The position numbers were made by a program, and so were the translations under genes. Under the pieces are notes generated by a model. The model saw nothing but the letters and a program-made list of their open reading frames with translations. It did no database searches and had not been told where the DNA came from. A DNA stretch of 64,000 nucleotides from Rhytidiadelphus loreus (Eukaryota > Streptophyta > Bryopsida > Hypnales > Hylocomiaceae), in NCBI GenBank assembly GCA_947034895.1, contig OX344765.1:5709001-5773000 (forward strand), given 5' to 3'. Of this stretch, positions 60,408-64,000 are shown piece by piece; position 1 is the first letter of the stretch; each line of letters begins with the position of its first letter.

Positions 60408-60990
60408 TTAACCCCTAAAGTCCCAAGGCCATTTTTTTTTGCCAAAACCACTCAAAACTACCACTTTTCCTACGTTCACTTACGGAATAAATTTTAAAGA
60501 TATTTTTTAGAATCTAACCGTAGGATCTTGTTCTACACTTGTCTAAGATCAGGTGATAAATTTTTGTGATGTTTGACCATATAGATTGAAAGATATTAGC
60601 ATTCAAAGTGGAAGAATTTTTTCTTTTCTTTTCAAGAAGTTACTATGATTGCCCACAAAACAAGAAACTCCATAACTTTCACATCACTACTCCAAATGGA
60701 ATGAATAAAAGTTTCTCCATTTTGAAGAAAATATAATCTACAAAGAAAAAAATATTAAAATTTTTATTTCAATTTTTTGTGGATTTCTTTTGCTCCCTGG
60801 TCTCCCCCATTTTGAGGTTATTGTGGCATAACTTTTTCTCCTAGTCGCTGATTGGAATAAAAATTATATTCTTGGAAAGCTCATAAATTTTTCTATCTTG
60901 TGAAAAAGTTTCAATTAAAATTGAGATCATAGTTTCCATTTTTGTCCTTTGAAATCCATTTTGAGTTTATTTTGGGACTTTAGGGTTTAA
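60408..60990 (-). mobile_element. TTAA-flanked element, internally deleted reverse copy
   Basis: Borders are TTAA-CCCCTAAAGTCCCAAGG and GGGACTTTAGGGT-TTAA. At 583 bp it retains both ends and parts of the interior of the 926-bp copy at 6199-7124, in reverse. Non-coding. Confidence 0.76.
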
Positions 60991-61034
60991 GATCTTGAGC
61001 CCATGAGCCTAATAAGAAGCTAGGCACCTATTGA

Positions 61035-61195
61035 TTTTACACACCTTCCGTGATTACAAGGTACTCTTATATTATAAGTGCCAATGTTATAGGTATTCAT
61101 GTTATATGCCCCTTCCATGGTTATAGGATACCTATGTTATAAGTCGGTATGTTATAGACGCCTTCAATGGTGGTAGGATACCTATTTACACCTAG
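61035..61195. repeat. Short tandem repeat, CCTTCAATGGT-ATAGGATACCTATGTTATA
   Basis: About two and a half units of the pattern CCTTCC.TGGTTATAGGATACC..., TGTTATAAGT follow one another, the first being most decayed. Confidence 0.55.
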
Positions 61196-61229
61196 ACTCA
61201 AGGCTCACATGCTAACTTTGTTCAACTAC

Positions 61230-63440
61230 CTTTGGTAAATAATGTTAACTTACGTCTTTGGAGTTTGGATGAGAATTGTGTGAAATCAGTCCCTGCCTGC
61301 CTGCCTGAGTGGTTCCAGGCAGGGAAGTGGGCACGGAGACAACTGAACGTCGAGAGTCTCCCTCCCTCCCTCCCCCCCCCCCACCAACAAGCCGTTCTCC
61401 CTCCTTGTTGTCCCTTAATGACGGAGCTCCTGGAGTGGCCGACATGGTCCCAGACTCCCAGTCCCTGGTCTTGGTCCTGGTCCAACTCACCGGACGGATC
61501 CAACCCAACCCAACCCAACCCAACCCAACCCCATTGAATTGAATTGAAGCCGGAGCCTTCATCAAACCTAGATCCCTACCCAATGAACCCCTCCCCCTGC
61601 CAACCCCATTAACTGATGATACCACCTCTCGAGTCCCGACCCTCAGTCAGTCCAACTACGATTCAAACACTAGCCCTTGACTGCATTCATCGAAGGTAAG
61701 CTAATAATCCTACTTCAGTACTACTGCAGAGGAATTCCCAAGCCCAGCATCTTCCCTACTTATAATAATGAGTTAATACTACATTAGTAAGGTGGTTTTG
61801 TAACCTTGTCCATGAATTGGCCGGACCTTGAAAGGCGGGTCTACCCCAACCAGACAGACAGACACACACAGACAGCCAACCTCGAGAATCACTAGATCCC
61901 ATTTCACCTTATGAACTTACGTTACCTTACCCCAATCAATTCAAAAATAAATAAGGAATTGAAACTCCAACTGATCCAGTGTCATGGACAGAGCAACCAG
62001 AGTGCAATTGAAGAGGGAGGGAGGGGGACCGTTTCATCCAACTGAAGGGAAGGCGTGGGTTCAGTTCACATTGACACACTGATGATGCGTTGGTGAGCCA
62101 GGTGAAGGGGAGGGGAGGCACTTTACTTTTTTCTTTCTTATTAATTGAACGCTTTGAATGGCCTTTATGAGGGGGCCCTTGGGAGGCTCCGTCTCAGTCT
62201 GACCCGTCATTAGGTCCCGCATGAGATCATGAGAGCGCCCCTTTGGTTCGTTGGACCAACCCCAGCCATCCCACACTGCCCCGCCCTTGACCGGCCTGCC
62301 GGCCTGCCCGTGCACCCGTCCTCGGGGGTCGGTCTGTCCCCACCTGACATCCAATAACAGTCTCCGTCCTGGCTCGCTTCGTTCAGTTGAGGACGAACGG
62401 ACGGACGGACGGACGGACGGACGGAACTTCGTTGGCCTCCCGGCCCGGCTCAGTGCAGTTGCTGCTGCCCCTCTCATGGAAAATAAATAAATGATCATCT
62501 TGCAAAATGCGGTTTTAGCATGCAATGGGTGGGGCGGTTTGGCTTGCAAATTGGATGGCCCTGGATTTTGCAAGTCAAATCACCCCACATTTTGCAAGAC
62601 GAGTGGTGATGCTCTTAGTGACTCCTTCAGACTATTTGTACACCGACTACACTTCCCAAAGTTCATCCCAAATTCATACTTTGTTGGTAATTTCAGATTT
62701 CAGATGCTATTGCCTGGCTTCTCTTCCATTTCTGATTTGTCTGTTAATTTAATTACTTCCAAAATTATTTGCTGTATTATTTATTTTTGAACCATCCCAA
62801 GGCAGCTAGCTCACTGTGGACTGATGTGTAACTTAAGGTAAGCACTCAAAGTGAGTGGCAAACTGGCAAGTGTCAGTTTCCGTGATCTCCCCTTTGTGCA
62901 GAACAAAACATTTGGGCTCAGAAACCTCCAATTGAGTGTCTGTCTGTCTGTCTGTCTCAATTGCCAAGCTTCCAATGGCCGTGCCTTCCTTCCATGCCAT
63001 GAGAACCTTCCACTGATGAGTGACAGACAGCAGACCTCCTGAAGGACCGATTGCCTGGCAGGCAGGCAGGTAGGGGCTCCACTCTCCAGTGGAAGACTGA
63101 AGACTGTAGCTTAGCTTATGATTATCATATACTTGTGTGTGATCTCAGTGTAAGTGTAAGTGTATACGTTACCCACCCATAACATATCATTTACCAATGA
63201 TTAATAAGCTTAGGCAAGTCAGCTGGGAACTTAACTTAACTGTAGTTTGGTTGCAGAGTAACTTAACCATGGTCACTCACTCACTGATGAGAGGAACAGA
63301 AAGGAGCTGAACTGATTGGATCTTATAACGGAGGCCAGGCGTTGAACTCACTTACAGACACACACACTCACAAGTGCCCGAGTCCATCACGTGACTTGGT
63401 CGACAAATAGTTTCACTAAGGTAGTGTGTGTTTGAAAAGC
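61230..63440. other. GC-richer island with many microsatellites, no identified gene
   Basis: It has a C-rich run at 61364-61383, a CAACC run at 61500-61530, CAGA runs at about 61852-61876, GGAC/ACGG units at 62396-62425, GTCT at 62938-62957 and a GTGTAA run near 63149-63163. Overlapping frames of up to 170 codons lie on both strands, all low-complexity. It resembles a gene edge or promoter island like 24.8-26.3 kb, but I can support no gene. Confidence 0.4.
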
Positions 63441-63689
63441 AACCCTCTATCATACGTACATTTAGCTTTCTCCAATGTACTTGTAGTGTACATTTCATGA
63501 GTGTGTGTGCTCTTAGTGACCACTATGTTTCAACTTCAAGAATTCAGAATTAAATTCACAAAGGTTCAAAAAATATGAAATGACTTGGATTAGATGCCAA
63601 TTCCATTGTTCTTCTTATGAAAATTTACTAGGAGTTGTTTCAAAGAGTTTATCTTCTCCCCAAATGCAATTAGTTCTTAAAAAGTTGCC
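63441..63689. repeat. Dispersed repeat shared with 9138-9507
   Basis: The left part (AAGCAACCCTC, ATGTACTTGTAGTGTACATT) recalls the small foldback near 9138. The right part (TTTCAACTTCAAGAATTC, CAAAAAATATGAAA) aligns with 9238-9420. Confidence 0.5.
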
Positions 63690-64000
63690 TTAACTCCTAA
63701 AAGCCCAAGGGGTTTGGACAATACACAAATGTGTTATAAAATATATAAGTTCTATAACTTTTTTCGGAAGTTTGCATCAAAGAAGATAATGTGAAGTGTG
63801 AAAAGTAGAAAGTATTCTTACGTTCAAAATTCTAAAATTATTTTCATATTCTGTACAAATGAATTTTGAAGATATAACTTCAGAAGTTCACCAAAAAAAC
63901 ATTTTCTATCTTTAGCATTTGAATTTTTTTTTCATTGGTCAAAATTGTGGTTTCTATTGATTTGTGAAAAAAATGCATAAGATCTAGTAATGAGAACATC
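63690..64000 (+). mobile_element. TTAA-type element entering at the window end
   Basis: It begins TTAA-CTCCTAAAAGCCCAAGG and follows 19841-20374 closely (AAATGTGTTATAAAATA, AAGATAATGTGAAGTGTGAA), to the shared ATGCATAAGATCTAGTAATG at the window edge. The right terminus lies outside. Confidence 0.65.

Noticed and set aside
60975..60990. TTTAGGG-like plant telomere motif
   Set aside because: It is a single occurrence and coincides with the inverted terminus of the TTAA element at 60408-60990. No tandem TTTAGGG array is present.
61500..61530. CAACC run as a possible interstitial telomere repeat
   Set aside because: About six 5-bp units sit in a block full of other microsatellites. The unit is not a known plant telomere sequence.
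62061..62573. 170-codon minus-strand frame
   Set aside because: It spans the ACGG microsatellite and reads as low-complexity; no domain, and no splice-consistent extension could be argued.

Overview
This looks like nuclear DNA of a land plant with low gene density. The one gene I can reconstruct has canonical GT-AG introns and encodes a plant-type WW-domain protein of the CURLY FLAG LEAF 1 (CFL1) family. The rest is AT-rich intergenic DNA full of small non-autonomous transposons, truncated poly(A) retroelement tails, tandem repeats and simple repeats, with a few GC-richer islands. I cannot place the species. No rRNA, tRNA, organellar insert, CRISPR array or bacterial-style operon is visible.

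Layout. 1-0.9 kb: GC-richer, low-complexity DNA. 0.9-22.1 kb: dense repeats, including a TA-flanked MITE, several GGGGTGAACTGACCC-ended MITEs, and many elements that begin TTAA-CCC and end GGG-TTAA. 16.6-18.1 kb: a foldback element with TTA target duplications, then a second inverted-repeat element. 22-27 kb: mostly unassigned, with a GC-rich island at 24.9-26.3 kb. 28.3-29.8 kb (minus strand): the CFL1-like gene in three coding exons, 390 codons, with an upstream region of about 0.5 kb bounded by a TTAA-flanked element. 31-40 kb: AT-rich relics, a near-perfect 162-bp hairpin, a poly(A) retroelement tail and a second copy of a GGGGGG-ended element. 40.3-42.5 kb: a 2.25-kb element with a perfect 18-bp terminal inverted repeat, TAA duplications and a four-unit internal palindrome. 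45-51 kb: tandem repeats and more TTAA elements. 51.5-53.6 kb: a decayed PIF/Harbinger transposon with remnants of both its Myb-like ORF1 and its transposase. 54-61 kb: MITEs and relics. 61.2-63.4 kb: a second GC-rich, microsatellite-rich island. The window ends inside another TTAA element.

The main biological story is a multi-copy set of TTAA-flanked, CCC-starting transposons with the hallmarks of the piggyBac superfamily, which is mainly known from animals. One copy is nested in another repeat whose second copy in this window preserves the unoccupied site, so the TTAA target can be read directly from the sequence. None of these elements carries a recognisable transposase here. The CFL1-like protein combines a WW domain lacking its second tryptophan, an LxLxL (EAR-type) motif and a C-terminal four-cysteine module, which fits a nuclear transcriptional co-regulator.
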